Counted from the first letter of the stretch, positions 51,541-60,722 are shown. The stretch: DNA of 64,000 bases from Qipengyuania_C sp046254955 (GCF_046254955.1 NZ_JBJXRG010000001.1:1302001-1366000), one strand, 5' to 3'. Made by a program: numbers and translations. Notes: generated by a model from the letters alone, not told the origin.

Positions 51541-51567
51541 GGGCGGCAGGGCCACCTGCCGCCCTTT
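51541..51567 (+). terminator. Rho-independent terminator after the beta-glucan receptor
   Basis: GGGCGGCAGG and CCTGCCGCCC form a perfect 10-bp stem with a GCCA loop followed by TTT, beginning 15 nt after the receptor stop. It separates the receptor from the GH16 gene. Confidence 0.85.
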
Positions 51568-51600
51568 CAGTTTCACGCTATTCCATCTAGGTTCGCGAAC

Positions 51601-52482
51601 ATGTTCGGGACGTTTCTTCTAGCAGCTCTGGTCACGTCGATTTCCGAAGATCTTGCACAAGAGAATGCACACGTTCCGAGATCTTCCGCGCAAGCTAATC
51701 CTGAACCGCATCGCGCGCCGCCGGGCTATGACCTGGTTTGGTCGGATGAATTCAACGACGGCGAACGACCTGATCCGCAGCGCTGGGCCTATGACACGCA
51801 TAGGAACGCGCACGGCTGGTACAACGATGAGCTGCAATATTACGCGGCAAACCGGATCGAGAATGCTCGGTTGGAGAATGGACGGCTAATCATCCAGGCA
51901 CACCATGAGACGCTTCTTGATCGGAGTGATCATGGCGGTCAGGAATACAGTTCGGCTCGCCTGTTTACGCAAGGTAGAGCGGCCTGGACTTACGGTTTTT
52001 ACGAGATTCGCGCAAAGTTGCCCTGCGCCCGTGGCACATGGCCGGCAATCTGGTTGCTGCCCGAAGATCCGGATGTCAAATGGCCAGTAGGCGGTGAAAT
52101 TGATATCATGGAACATGTTGGATACGACCCTGGCGTGATCCATCACTCAGTCCACACCAAGGCCTTCAATTTCGACAAGGGTACGCAGCGCACGGCGAGC
52201 CATGAGTTAGAAACGGCGTGCAGGGCCTTCCATCGCTACCAGCTTCTCTGGACTCCGGAAGTGCTCTTGTTCGGTGTCGACGATGCGCCGAAGTTTGCTT
52301 TTCGCAAGCAACGCAGCGGCAATTCACGCTGGCCTTTCGATAAACCGATGCACTTGATCCTGAACATCGCCGTCGGCGGAAAATGGGGCGGTCGCAAGGG
52401 AGTAGATGAGGAAAGTCTTCCCGCGAGCATGGAAATCGATCATGTGCGCGTCTACCAAAGGTCTGAAACAGGGACGAATTAG
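51601..52482 (+). CDS. GH16 endo-beta-glucanase (laminarinase type)
   Basis: Retaining glycoside hydrolase of 293 residues. The catalytic motif EIDIMEH gives Glu166, Asp168 and Glu171, the ExDxxE signature of beta-1,3- and mixed-linkage glucanases. LVWSDEFNDG at the start, NDELQYY, GFYEIRAKLP and WPAIWLLPE are further family landmarks. The N-terminus (FGTFLLAALVTSIS) is a short hydrophobic stretch without basic residues, a weak export signal. No ribosome site is seen before ATG 51601. A 10-bp palindrome (GTTCGCGAAC, 51591-51600) directly abuts the start codon. lacI follows after 3 nt. It would cut laminarin-like glucan for the receptor upstream. Confidence 0.9.
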   Translation: MFGTFLLAALVTSISEDLAQENAHVPRSSAQANPEPHRAPPGYDLVWSDEFNDGERPDPQRWAYDTHRNAHGWYNDELQYYAANRIENARLENGRLIIQAHHETLLDRSDHGGQEYSSARLFTQGRAAWTYGFYEIRAKLPCARGTWPAIWLLPEDPDVKWPVGGEIDIMEHVGYDPGVIHHSVHTKAFNFDKGTQRTASHELETACRAFHRYQLLWTPEVLLFGVDDAPKFAFRKQRSGNSRWPFDKPMHLILNIAVGGKWGGRKGVDEESLPASMEIDHVRVYQRSETGTN

Positions 52483-52485
52483 GCC

Positions 52486-53538
52486 ATGGGTAGGCGCCGT
52501 CAGGCAGTCACGATCAAGCATGTTGCGGCAGACGCGGGCGTCTCGCTGCAGACGGTCAGCCGCGTCATCAACAATGAGCCCAATGTCCGCCCCGAAATGA
52601 AGGATCGGGTCCAGGCGTCGATCGACAAGCTGGGGTATGTACCCTCGATTGCGGCGCAGCGGATGAGCGGATCGCGCTCCTACATAATTCTCGCCCTCAA
52701 CGATCGCGAGCGCACGATCGCGGACTGGCGGGCGCGGGAAGGCACCGACTGGGTCGACCAGATGCTGCTTGGCGGGATGCTCAAATGTGCCGAGCACGGC
52801 TATCGCCTGATCATCGAGCTGGTTGATACGCACAACGACCATGTGGAGCGCGAGCTGCGTTCGGCCATTGCCGCGCTGCAGCCTGATGGCGTGATCCTGA
52901 CCCCGCCACACTCAGACAATCCGTTGATCGTGAACCTGCTCGACAAGCAGAAGATACCCTTTGTGCGGATCGGCTCGCTGGCTAACGGCGCAGGCATCCC
53001 CGTATCCATGGATGACGAACATTCGGCGCACATGGCGACCCAGCACCTGATTGAGATTGGTCACAGGAAGATCGGCTTCATCGCAGGTTCGGAGGAGTAC
53101 AGCCTGAGCGGCTGGCGTGTCGACGGATGGAGGTCGGCGATGGAAGCTGCAGGCCTCCCAACGCACGGCCTTCTAGAGCGCGGCGACTTCAGCTACGCTT
53201 CGGGCGAAACCGCGGCGCGCGAATTGCTCGGCCGCCCGGATCGACCAACAGCCATCATCGCCAGCAATGACCAGATGGCCTTGGCGTGCATGCATGTAGC
53301 AAATGAGATGGGTCTCGAAATACCTGCCGACCTTTCGCTGATCAGTTTCGATAACAACCCCAGCGTGCGTTTTACCCGGCCAAAACTTACCGCGATCGAC
53401 CAGCCAATTGCAGAGACGGCTTCGGTCGCTGTCGATCTGATCATTAGTGCGAAAAAGGGCGAAGAATTGCCCAAGGAAACGGTGGTTGTAGCTGCAAGCC
53501 TCGTCGAGCGCGGCTCGGTAGCGCCGCCGCGTGACTGA
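52486..53538 (+). CDS. LacI-family transcriptional regulator of the beta-glucan locus
   Basis: Repressor of 350 residues. The N-terminal HTH (TIKHVAADAGVSLQTVSRVIN) and hinge (YVPSIAAQRMSG) are followed by a periplasmic-binding-protein-like sensor domain (ISFDNNPSVRFTRPKLTAIDQP near the end). It stands 3 nt after the GH16 gene and overlaps the MFS gene by 8 nt, so it is made together with the genes it probably controls. Three operators with core GAACGYTC lie in front of the receptor and GH3 genes. The inducer is probably a glucose oligosaccharide released from the polymer; that is inference. Confidence 0.93.
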   Translation: MGRRRQAVTIKHVAADAGVSLQTVSRVINNEPNVRPEMKDRVQASIDKLGYVPSIAAQRMSGSRSYIILALNDRERTIADWRAREGTDWVDQMLLGGMLKCAEHGYRLIIELVDTHNDHVERELRSAIAALQPDGVILTPPHSDNPLIVNLLDKQKIPFVRIGSLANGAGIPVSMDDEHSAHMATQHLIEIGHRKIGFIAGSEEYSLSGWRVDGWRSAMEAAGLPTHGLLERGDFSYASGETAARELLGRPDRPTAIIASNDQMALACMHVANEMGLEIPADLSLISFDNNPSVRFTRPKLTAIDQPIAETASVAVDLIISAKKGEELPKETVVVAASLVERGSVAPPRD

Positions 53539-54736
53539 GCCAATTGCAGCGCAGCAAGAAGCTGAAAGCCAGTTGCGGAGATTCATGCTCCTTTACGCCT
53601 TGGCATGGGCCGGCGGAGCGATTTCTTATGTACCGTTCCTGACGATCCTCCTGCCGGTTCGGGTGACCGACCTTGCGGGGCCGCAAGATCTCGATTGGCT
53701 ATCCTATATCGCGTTCACCGGAGCTGTTGCGGCGAGCATCGGGAATATCTTTTTTGGCTGGCTGAGTGACCTCACACGAACGCGAAAGCTTTGGATCACA
53801 ATGGGACTTGTCCTGTCGTGCCTGCTTCTGGTCTCGGTACCGGTCGCTAAGACCCTGATCCCGCTGCTCGGCATTATCGTGCTGTGGCAATTGTCGCTGA
53901 ACATGATGCTGGGCCCGCTTGCCGCATGGGCAGGTGATTGCGTGCCCGATCATCAGAAGGGCATGCTCGGTGGCCTGATGTCGATCGCTCCGGCCTTGGG
54001 CGCTTTGTCCGGTGCGCTGGTCACAATTCCGGGTGCAGCGGCGGCCGATCAGCGGCTTTGGCTCGTTGTGGGAATGGTCACTGCGGCTATGCTGCCCATT
54101 GTGATATTCGGAAACCCCCGTCCGTTTCCTGCATTGACCCGGCCAATCGCCAAATCGGATCGGCCGAGTGGCCTTGAAACATTGCGACTTCCGACGGTGC
54201 AAAGAATGTGGCTGGCGCGTTTGCTGGTACAGATAGCCGAGGCTGCGCTGTTCGCATTCCTCTATTTCTGGTTACGCTCGATCGCACCTGACTTTGGCGA
54301 CAATCGCACCGCCGGCCTGTTCACTGTGGTGCTCGCCGCATCGATTCCGATTGCGATGATTGCCGGAAGGTGGGCAGACCGCGTAGGAAGGCCTATCCTT
54401 CCGCTGGCCTTCTTCGCTTTTATCACCGCGGTTGGTCTTTCGGGAATGGGGCTCGCTGCAAGCCTGACTGCTGCCATTGCCGGGTATGTCATCTTCGGGA
54501 TCGCCGGCACTGCCTTCCTCGCGCTCCACGCCGCGCAAACCTTGCGGTTCCTGCCGAGCCCGCAAAATCGCGGACGTGACCTGGGCATATTCAATCTCAC
54601 CAACACGATTCCATCATTGATTATGCCGTGGCTAACGCTCGGGCTGGTGCCGATATTCGGCTTCTCGGGCCTATTCTTCCTTCTGGCTGGATTGGCCCTG
54701 ATAGCCAGCGTATTGTTGTTCTCCATTTCCCGTTGA
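53531..54736 (+). CDS. MFS sugar transporter
   Basis: Major facilitator protein of 401 residues with about 12 membrane helices. The loop 2-3 motif appears as GWLSDLTRTRKLW (variant of GxLxDrxGRR), and the second half has AGRWADRVGRPIL. It starts at GTG 53531 within the end of lacI, so the two are translationally coupled. It probably moves glucose or a gluco-oligosaccharide across the inner membrane. The locus also encodes an SSS symporter, so there are two potential import routes for different product sizes. Confidence 0.85.
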   Translation: MTEPIAAQQEAESQLRRFMLLYALAWAGGAISYVPFLTILLPVRVTDLAGPQDLDWLSYIAFTGAVAASIGNIFFGWLSDLTRTRKLWITMGLVLSCLLLVSVPVAKTLIPLLGIIVLWQLSLNMMLGPLAAWAGDCVPDHQKGMLGGLMSIAPALGALSGALVTIPGAAAADQRLWLVVGMVTAAMLPIVIFGNPRPFPALTRPIAKSDRPSGLETLRLPTVQRMWLARLLVQIAEAALFAFLYFWLRSIAPDFGDNRTAGLFTVVLAASIPIAMIAGRWADRVGRPILPLAFFAFITAVGLSGMGLAASLTAAIAGYVIFGIAGTAFLALHAAQTLRFLPSPQNRGRDLGIFNLTNTIPSLIMPWLTLGLVPIFGFSGLFFLLAGLALIASVLLFSISR

Positions 54737-54779
54737 TCTTCCGCACTTGCATTTTCGTACGGGCCATGCAATTCAGCCA

Positions 54780-54795
54780 TTGAGAACGTTCCCAA
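54780..54795. promoter_or_regulatory. LacI-type operator before the GH3 gene
   Basis: TTGAGAACGTTCCCAA has the same spacing and GAACGTTC core as the two sites before the TonB receptor. It ends 36 nt before ATG 54832. Consensus of the three sites: TTGtGAACGyTCmCAA. Confidence 0.75.
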
Positions 54796-54831
54796 GAGGG
54801 GGCTGAGGGCTGAGATGGGAAGGGTAGAGAG

Positions 54832-57267
54832 ATGACGCGGAATGGCCGCGCCAAACAGTGGCGTCATTCGGTTTGTGCTGCAGTATTGATCGGATTGGCA
54901 GGCTGCGCAGCTGTGCCCGGTATCGAATCTGTCGGTAACGCAGAAATCGCACAGCCGCTTGGCGAGGACGCAATAGTCGCCGACATTGTTTCGCGAATGT
55001 CTCTTGAGCGCAAGATCGGGCAATTGATCCAGCCGCAGATCAACTCTTTTTCCGCCGAAGACATGGAGCGCTATCGCTTCGGCAGCTATCTCAACGGTGG
55101 CAATGGTGGCCCCTACGGTGACGAATTCGCCCCCGCATCGGAATGGTTACGTCTCGCCGACGAGATGTACGATGCCTCGGTGAAGCCGCTGCCCAATGGC
55201 GAGCCCGCTATTCCCGTGATGTGGGGAACCGATGCGGTCCATGGCCACTCGAATATCGTGGGCGCAACACTTTTCCCGCACAATATTGGTTTGGGCGCTG
55301 CCGGGGACCCGGACCTTGTGCGCCGCATTGGATATGCGACAGCTAGAGAGATCGAAGTCACCGGGATCGACTGGAATTTTTCCCCTACCGTTGCTGTGGC
55401 ACGCGATGATCGCTGGGGCAGGACATACGAAAGCTATTCCGAAAATCCCGAACTGGTTGCGAAACTGGGCGCGGCTTTGATTGAAGGCCAGCAAGGCATA
55501 CCGGGAAGCGAAGGCTACCTTGGCGATAGCCGGGTGATTGCTACTGCGAAGCATTTCTTCGGCGACGGGGGAACCGCCCAAGGTGTGGACCAGGGCGAAG
55601 TTAATGGCGACATCGATGAACTAATCGCGTTGCATGGACGGCCTTATCCCGCCGCAATCGATGCTGGCGTCGAAGCGATCATGGCGAGCTTCAACTCGAT
55701 CAATGGCCGCAAGATGCACGGCAACAGGCCACTGCTTACCGATGTCTTGCGCGGCGATATGGGGTTTGATGGCCTCGTGGTGGGTGACTGGAACGGACAC
55801 GGACAGATCGAAGGTTGCACTGTAACCGATTGCCCCCAATCCCTGATGGCCGGGCTCGATATCTACATGGTGCCCGACGACTGGAAGCAGCTGATGGATT
55901 CGCTTGTCGCGCAGGTAGAAGACGGGACGATTCCGATAGCGCGCGTGGATGAAGCGGTGACGCGTGTATTGCGGGTCAAGTATCGCGCCGGCCTTCTCGG
56001 CCCAGATGCCAAGCGCCCGTCTGAGCGCGGTGTTGCGGGGCAGTATGAATTGCTGGCATCGGCCGAACACCGTGCGCTGGCGCGCGAAGCCGTCGCGAAG
56101 TCGCAGGTACTGCTCAAGAACAATGGTGTGTTGCCTCTCAAGGCTGGTGCCAACGTGCTGGTTGCGGGCAGTGCGGCTGACGATATTGGTCAGGCGTCCG
56201 GCGGCTGGACCTTGGAATGGCAAGGTGGCCGCAAGGACCAGCTGGGACGTGACAGGTTTCCCAAGGCATCGTCGATCTGGGACGGGATTCACCAGAATGT
56301 CTCTGCCGCGGGCGGTACGGCCACGCTTTCGGAAGATGGCTTGTTCGAGAGTCCCCCCGATGTTGCTGTCGTCGTCTTTGGCGAGCGGCCGTACGCGGAG
56401 TTTGCCGGAGACCAACGCGATTTGGTTTTCCGCGACGAAGAGGGATTGGAACTGCTCAGGGGCTTCCAAGAGGAAGGCATTCCAGCCGTTGCTGTTTTCC
56501 TTTCAGGCCGACCCATGTGGATTAACCGTGAAATCAACGCAGCAGACGCTTTCGTTGCCTCTTGGCTTCCTGGTAGTGAGGGCGCTGGCGTTGCCGATGT
56601 TCTGACAGGCAAAATGCCGGCAACGGGCACGCTCTCATTCTCTTGGCCAGAAACTTGCGAAGGTGCGCCGCTGAATGGACCAGATGGCGCGTTGTTCGCT
56701 TATGGCTACGGCCTCTCGCTCAACGATGTCTCGCCCCTTGGAGAGCTCAGCGAGGAATGTGCGGCGCTCTCGATAGTTGAAGGCGCGGAGATGTTCGGTT
56801 CCGGCCGACTAGGGTCTGGTGTGAGCGCTTTCGTGGGTCGTTTGGACGGGGCAGGGTTTGAAGAGCTCATGCCGCAAATGCGTGGCGATATGAATGGCTC
56901 GGGCGTAGTTTCGCGCGGCTACGACCGCGATGCGCAGGAAGACTCGAGAGAGATATCCATGCGTCCCGGCTCCTACTTTGGTCTAGAGCAATCGAGTGAC
57001 ACGGCCGGCGCCTATCGCATTTCCTATGAGGTAACGAACCGACCAACAGGCTCAGTCAAGTTGCGCTTTGGCGATGGCAGGGCCTTCGATGTCACTCGAC
57101 AGTTCGAGTTGGCTTCGGGCAAAGGTTGGCGCGAGATGGTTCTCACACCTGAGTGCTATAATGACATTGGTCCGCGTATTGCCTTCGAATCCGAAGGAGA
57201 ACTAACCTTCCGCGTTTCCAGCGTTAGGCGCGAGGATTTGCCTGAAGGAACAGAATGTTCGTTCTGA
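54832..57267 (+). CDS. GH3 beta-glucosidase / exo-glucanase lipoprotein with extra C-terminal domain
   Basis: Glycoside hydrolase of 811 residues. The signal ends in the lipobox LAGC (Cys25), so it is anchored on a membrane facing the periplasm or surface. The first domain has KIGQLIQPQ, the AKHFFGDGG motif and the nucleophile Asp319 in VVGDWNGHGQ. The second GH3 domain follows. About the last 170 residues form an extra beta-rich domain, as in ExoP-type exo-1,3/1,4-glucanases. It would remove glucose from the oligosaccharides brought in by the receptor. A LacI-type operator lies upstream. A 10-bp inverted repeat spans its stop codon. Confidence 0.92.
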   Translation: MTRNGRAKQWRHSVCAAVLIGLAGCAAVPGIESVGNAEIAQPLGEDAIVADIVSRMSLERKIGQLIQPQINSFSAEDMERYRFGSYLNGGNGGPYGDEFAPASEWLRLADEMYDASVKPLPNGEPAIPVMWGTDAVHGHSNIVGATLFPHNIGLGAAGDPDLVRRIGYATAREIEVTGIDWNFSPTVAVARDDRWGRTYESYSENPELVAKLGAALIEGQQGIPGSEGYLGDSRVIATAKHFFGDGGTAQGVDQGEVNGDIDELIALHGRPYPAAIDAGVEAIMASFNSINGRKMHGNRPLLTDVLRGDMGFDGLVVGDWNGHGQIEGCTVTDCPQSLMAGLDIYMVPDDWKQLMDSLVAQVEDGTIPIARVDEAVTRVLRVKYRAGLLGPDAKRPSERGVAGQYELLASAEHRALAREAVAKSQVLLKNNGVLPLKAGANVLVAGSAADDIGQASGGWTLEWQGGRKDQLGRDRFPKASSIWDGIHQNVSAAGGTATLSEDGLFESPPDVAVVVFGERPYAEFAGDQRDLVFRDEEGLELLRGFQEEGIPAVAVFLSGRPMWINREINAADAFVASWLPGSEGAGVADVLTGKMPATGTLSFSWPETCEGAPLNGPDGALFAYGYGLSLNDVSPLGELSEECAALSIVEGAEMFGSGRLGSGVSAFVGRLDGAGFEELMPQMRGDMNGSGVVSRGYDRDAQEDSREISMRPGSYFGLEQSSDTAGAYRISYEVTNRPTGSVKLRFGDGRAFDVTRQFELASGKGWREMVLTPECYNDIGPRIAFESEGELTFRVSSVRREDLPEGTECSF

Positions 57268-57279
57268 CCACGAACATTC
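57253..57279. repeat. 10-bp inverted repeat spanning the GH3 stop codon
   Basis: GAATGTTCGT and ACGAACATTC are perfect arms around a 7-nt loop that contains most of the TGA stop (57265-57267). No T run follows, so it is not a classical terminator. It could be an mRNA-stabilising or attenuating hairpin between the GH3 and SSS genes, or a protein-binding site. Confidence 0.5.
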
Positions 57280-57376
57280 GAATTGGCTTGAACGCGGTCC
57301 GGGGACGCGAGAATTTCACCGGAGATGGAGAGGGTAGGGCGCCAGCAAGTGTGCCCACCCTCGGGGGAGAAAGACA

Positions 57377-58960
57377 GTGACGCTCGAAACCATCGATATC
57401 GTGATTATCGCGCTCTACGCGGTGGCGCTCCTCGGGATCGCCTTGTTTGTTTCGCGCGAGCCAAAGGGCCACGACAAGAATACCGAGGATTACTTCCTTG
57501 CCGGGCGCGCCTTGCCATGGTGGGCGATCGGTGCCTCGCTGATTGCGTCAAATATCTCGGCCGAGCAGATCATTGGTCAGTCCGGACAAGGCTACGCCGT
57601 CGGGATGGCGATTGCCGCCTATGAATGGCAGGCCGCGATCGTCCTGATCATTGTTGCTAAGTATTTCCTGCCGATCTTCCTCAAACGCAAGATTTACACC
57701 ATGCCGCAGTTCCTCGATCAGCGGTATGGTCACGGCGTGAAGACGCTCATGAGCTTCTTCTGGGTGGCGCTATACACGGCCGTAAATCTCACAACAGTGC
57801 TTTGGCTCGGTGGGCTTGCAGTTACGTCGCTGACCGGCTGGAGCGTGATGACAGCGATGGCGGCGTTGGCCGGCTTTGCTGCGCTTTATTCGCTTTATGG
57901 CGGCCTCAAGGCCGTCGCGCTGACCGATATTATTCAGGTCGTGATCCTGATCTTGGGCGGCTTCGCGATTACCTGGATCGCGCTTGATGCACTTCCCGCT
58001 GATGGCGCACTTGGTGGCCTTGGGATGCTGATGCAGGAGATGCCGGGCCATTTCGAGATGATCCTTGATGAAAGCAATCCCGCCTATTCGGATCTTCCTG
58101 GTATCTGGACGCTTCTGGGCGGTCTGTGGGTGCTGCACTTCAGCTATTGGGGTTTCAACCAGTATATCATCCAGCGCGCGCTGGGTGCCGAGAATCTCGG
58201 TGAAGCGCAGAAGGGCCTGGCCTTTGCGGCGCTGCTCAAGATTCTCGTGCCTTTCATCGTGGTCATCCCGGGCATTGCCGCAGTTATCCTTGCGCAGCAG
58301 GGCATGCTCAATGGCGCAGCGTTGGCCGAGAAGTCGGACCGCACGTATGGCGAGCTGATGAGCTTTGCCCCTGCGGGCCTACGGGGTCTTGTCTTCGCCG
58401 CTCTGATTGCTGCGGTGGTGAGTTCGCTCGCTTCGATGATGAACTCGATTTCGACCATTTTCACCATGGACCTTTACCGCAGCTGGAGGCCGGAGAAACC
58501 CGAGCAGCACTACGTCACCGTTGGCCGCGTCGCGGCGTTCACCGCGATGGTGCTCGCGCTGTTCCTGGCCCGTCCCTTCATTGGCGGCTTCGAAAGCGGG
58601 TTCCAGACGGTTCAGGAATACACCGGCTTCATCGCACCGGGTATCGTGGTCGTGTTCCTGCTTGGCTTCTTCGACAAGAAGATGAATGCAGTGGGCGCGT
58701 TCACTGCGCTGCTTGGCTCGCTGGCCGTGAACGTCGCGCTCAAGTTCGGCTTGCCCGATGTGCCGTTTATCATCCGCATCTGGGGCGTGTTTGTGCTCTC
58801 GATTATCGCAGCAGCAATTGTGTCACGTATGACTGGCGCGCCCGAGGAAGAGCGCACAGTGAAACTGGGCGATATTGGATTTGCGACGACGATGCTGTTC
58901 AACACGCTAGCGACGTTGACAATCGCGATACTTATCGGGCTCTACGTCGTCTTCTGGTAG
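57377..58960 (+). CDS. Sodium:solute symporter (SSS family), sugar-type
   Basis: Inner-membrane symporter of 527 residues with about 13-14 helices. GASLIASNISAEQIIGQSGQGYAVG is the core helix of sugar SSS transporters such as vSGLT, and KNTEDYFLAGRALPWW precedes it. GTG 57377 has a GGGGGAG ribosome site about 8 nt before it. It is separated by 109 nt and a hairpin from the GH3 gene and is probably co-expressed. It would bring in glucose released by the GH3 enzyme with sodium. It is similar in type to, but not the same gene as, the symporter at the window start. Confidence 0.93.
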   Translation: MTLETIDIVIIALYAVALLGIALFVSREPKGHDKNTEDYFLAGRALPWWAIGASLIASNISAEQIIGQSGQGYAVGMAIAAYEWQAAIVLIIVAKYFLPIFLKRKIYTMPQFLDQRYGHGVKTLMSFFWVALYTAVNLTTVLWLGGLAVTSLTGWSVMTAMAALAGFAALYSLYGGLKAVALTDIIQVVILILGGFAITWIALDALPADGALGGLGMLMQEMPGHFEMILDESNPAYSDLPGIWTLLGGLWVLHFSYWGFNQYIIQRALGAENLGEAQKGLAFAALLKILVPFIVVIPGIAAVILAQQGMLNGAALAEKSDRTYGELMSFAPAGLRGLVFAALIAAVVSSLASMMNSISTIFTMDLYRSWRPEKPEQHYVTVGRVAAFTAMVLALFLARPFIGGFESGFQTVQEYTGFIAPGIVVVFLLGFFDKKMNAVGAFTALLGSLAVNVALKFGLPDVPFIIRIWGVFVLSIIAAAIVSRMTGAPEEERTVKLGDIGFATTMLFNTLATLTIAILIGLYVVFW

Positions 58961-58988
58961 GTGCTACTCGCCGGCTTGTGAGACGGAG

Positions 58989-60572
58989 CTAGCCCAGCAG
59001 TTGCGCGGCGAGCTCCGCATTGCCCGAAGCCTGCAGCAACCGGATGGTTTCGCTCGTTGCGAGCGCATCCCAGTCGATGGCTGCCTCTTCCTGCCAAGCG
59101 AGCGGGAAGACTTCGGCCGAGCGCAAAAGTTCCACGGTCTGAGCGTGCAGTGCCTCTGGCGATAAATCGCCTGGTACCTCCCGTTGCGCTGCTGGGGAGT
59201 CGTCATCCCAGGGCGAGCGAAGCTGCCGATCGCGGACGAACTGCCAGGCGTTCACCAGATGCGCCCCGCTTCGCTCCAAAGTTAGATTGGGGGCCGCACG
59301 TCCGAGCGAACCGGGCTTCACGGCGCTCACTTCGAAGGAGGAGTCCAGCGACTGAAGATACGCAGCTATTGCCGCGCCCAGTCCTTCGCCCACCAAGTGC
59401 AGTTTTTCTCCGGAGAAGCAGGCGAGAACTGTTCGGATTTCTTCAGCCATACTCGCGAAGATGTCGGCATTCGCCAGGTGAAGCGCCGGACTATGGCCGT
59501 GACCCGGAAGGTCGAGTGCCGCGTAGGGCACTGTGCCATCAAGAATGTCGAGGATGGCTTGCCAGCGCTTTGATGAGGTGCCCGCACTGTGCAGGAACAC
59601 TAGTCGCGATCCGCTGCCGGTGTCGTTGCGGCGCAAGTGTAGCGAGGATGACGCCGTTCCAGCGTAGTCACGACGCGGCCCGTGAGGCGCAGCAGGACGG
59701 GATTGCTCGAAAGCCGATAGATTTTCACGTGCCAGCAGGTCGTTCAAGGCCCCGATCTGCACAGCGTACCGCTCCGGCAACGTCGGGCCCGCTCTCAAGA
59801 CGTGCACGTTCTCGGGCAGGCCCTTGGCGATCAGGTCGTCGGCAATGCCCAGTACCGGGCTGCCCTCCCACCGGTTCATGACGATGGGCGCTGTGCTACC
59901 AGCGAAATGTTCGATGGTTTCGACCTCGAAAGCGGCGCGATAGGCCTTGTCGTATTGCTCGCCGGCGTCGAGATACCGCAGCAAAATTTGCTGGATCACC
60001 TCTACCGGAGGGCGGGGTAAGGGCAGGCGATCTGCGGGATCGGTCGAATTCCACGGGAACGACAGAAACAGGTTCGCGCACATGTCCCAATAGGTCATCA
60101 GGTGCCCGCCATCCCTGCGCGGGGTTACCTCGGGAAAGTAGTCCTCCATGATCCGAGCGCGCTCGGGCGCATCGATGTGACCATTCGCGTCGAGCATCAC
60201 CAGCGCCAATCGCTCCGGCTGGTGCTTGCCCATTTCGATGGCGATTTGTGCGCCAGTCGCCGCGCCGTAAACGATGAACCTCTCGATCCCCAGCGAGTCA
60301 GTAAAAGCAAAGACTTCGTTGGCGTAGTCTTCCATTGTTGGATTTTTGCCAATGGTGTCGTCTGACAGGCCGTATCCCGGAGTATCGGGAGCAACGCAGG
60401 TGCACAGCTGCGAGAACGCCTGCATCGCGGGAATGAGCGCTTGCGAGTCCTGCGGCGAAGGATGCAACATGATTAGCGGCGGACCTTCTCCCCCAATCCG
60501 GTAATGCAGCTGCGCGCCGCTGTTACCCATAGCTTGATAGGCCGTACGGATAGGCTTCGGGTGATTGTTCAT
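58989..60572 (-). CDS. Tandem alpha/beta-hydrolase-fold protein lacking both nucleophile serines
   Basis: Protein of 527 residues built from two alpha/beta-hydrolase-like domains (about 1-275 and 305-527). In the first, the nucleophile elbow reads GAATG (after FIVY), with Ala where Ser is expected. In the second it reads GEGLG (after LHLV), with Gly there. I also see no late catalytic His in either. The oxyanion segments are LHPSPQDS and LHSAGTSS. Both elbows were checked in the nucleotide sequence. It may be a binding protein or catalyse a non-hydrolytic reaction. ATG 60572 is preferred over 60635 because the latter lies in the operator. Divergent from the gene at 60723, whose product resembles domain 1. 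Confidence 0.8.
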   Translation of the reverse strand: MNNHPKPIRTAYQAMGNSGAQLHYRIGGEGPPLIMLHPSPQDSQALIPAMQAFSQLCTCVAPDTPGYGLSDDTIGKNPTMEDYANEVFAFTDSLGIERFIVYGAATGAQIAIEMGKHQPERLALVMLDANGHIDAPERARIMEDYFPEVTPRRDGGHLMTYWDMCANLFLSFPWNSTDPADRLPLPRPPVEVIQQILLRYLDAGEQYDKAYRAAFEVETIEHFAGSTAPIVMNRWEGSPVLGIADDLIAKGLPENVHVLRAGPTLPERYAVQIGALNDLLARENLSAFEQSRPAAPHGPRRDYAGTASSSLHLRRNDTGSGSRLVFLHSAGTSSKRWQAILDILDGTVPYAALDLPGHGHSPALHLANADIFASMAEEIRTVLACFSGEKLHLVGEGLGAAIAAYLQSLDSSFEVSAVKPGSLGRAAPNLTLERSGAHLVNAWQFVRDRQLRSPWDDDSPAAQREVPGDLSPEALHAQTVELLRSAEVFPLAWQEEAAIDWDALATSETIRLLQASGNAELAAQLLG

Positions 60573-60610
60573 CGGGTTGGACCTTGACGGGAAGGGGCGG
60601 GCTGCTTTCA

Positions 60611-60650
60611 CCGCACTTGTGAAATGTCCGGACAAATTTTACAAGTGCGG
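60611..60650. promoter_or_regulatory. Large nested palindrome in the divergent alpha/beta-hydrolase promoter
   Basis: CCGCACTTGT (60611-60620) and ACAAGTGCGG (60641-60650) are perfect 10-nt arms. Between them lies a second palindrome, TGTCCGGACA (60625-60634). The inner site resembles operators of the FadR/FCD branch of GntR regulators. It lies between the starts at 60572 and 60723 and so can control both. Confidence 0.7.
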
Positions 60651-60722
60651 GAATCGAGGAGAGCTTCCGCCCATGCCGCAGCAAGAATCGTCCCAGAAGT
60701 GACGCGGGAGGGAGCCGAAAGA

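Noticed and set aside
60624..60722. Longer N-terminus of the alpha/beta-hydrolase-fold gene from ATG 60624
   Set aside because: The ATG lies inside the operator palindrome and has no ribosome site, while GTG 60723 has GGAGGGAG before it and starts near the fold's first strand.
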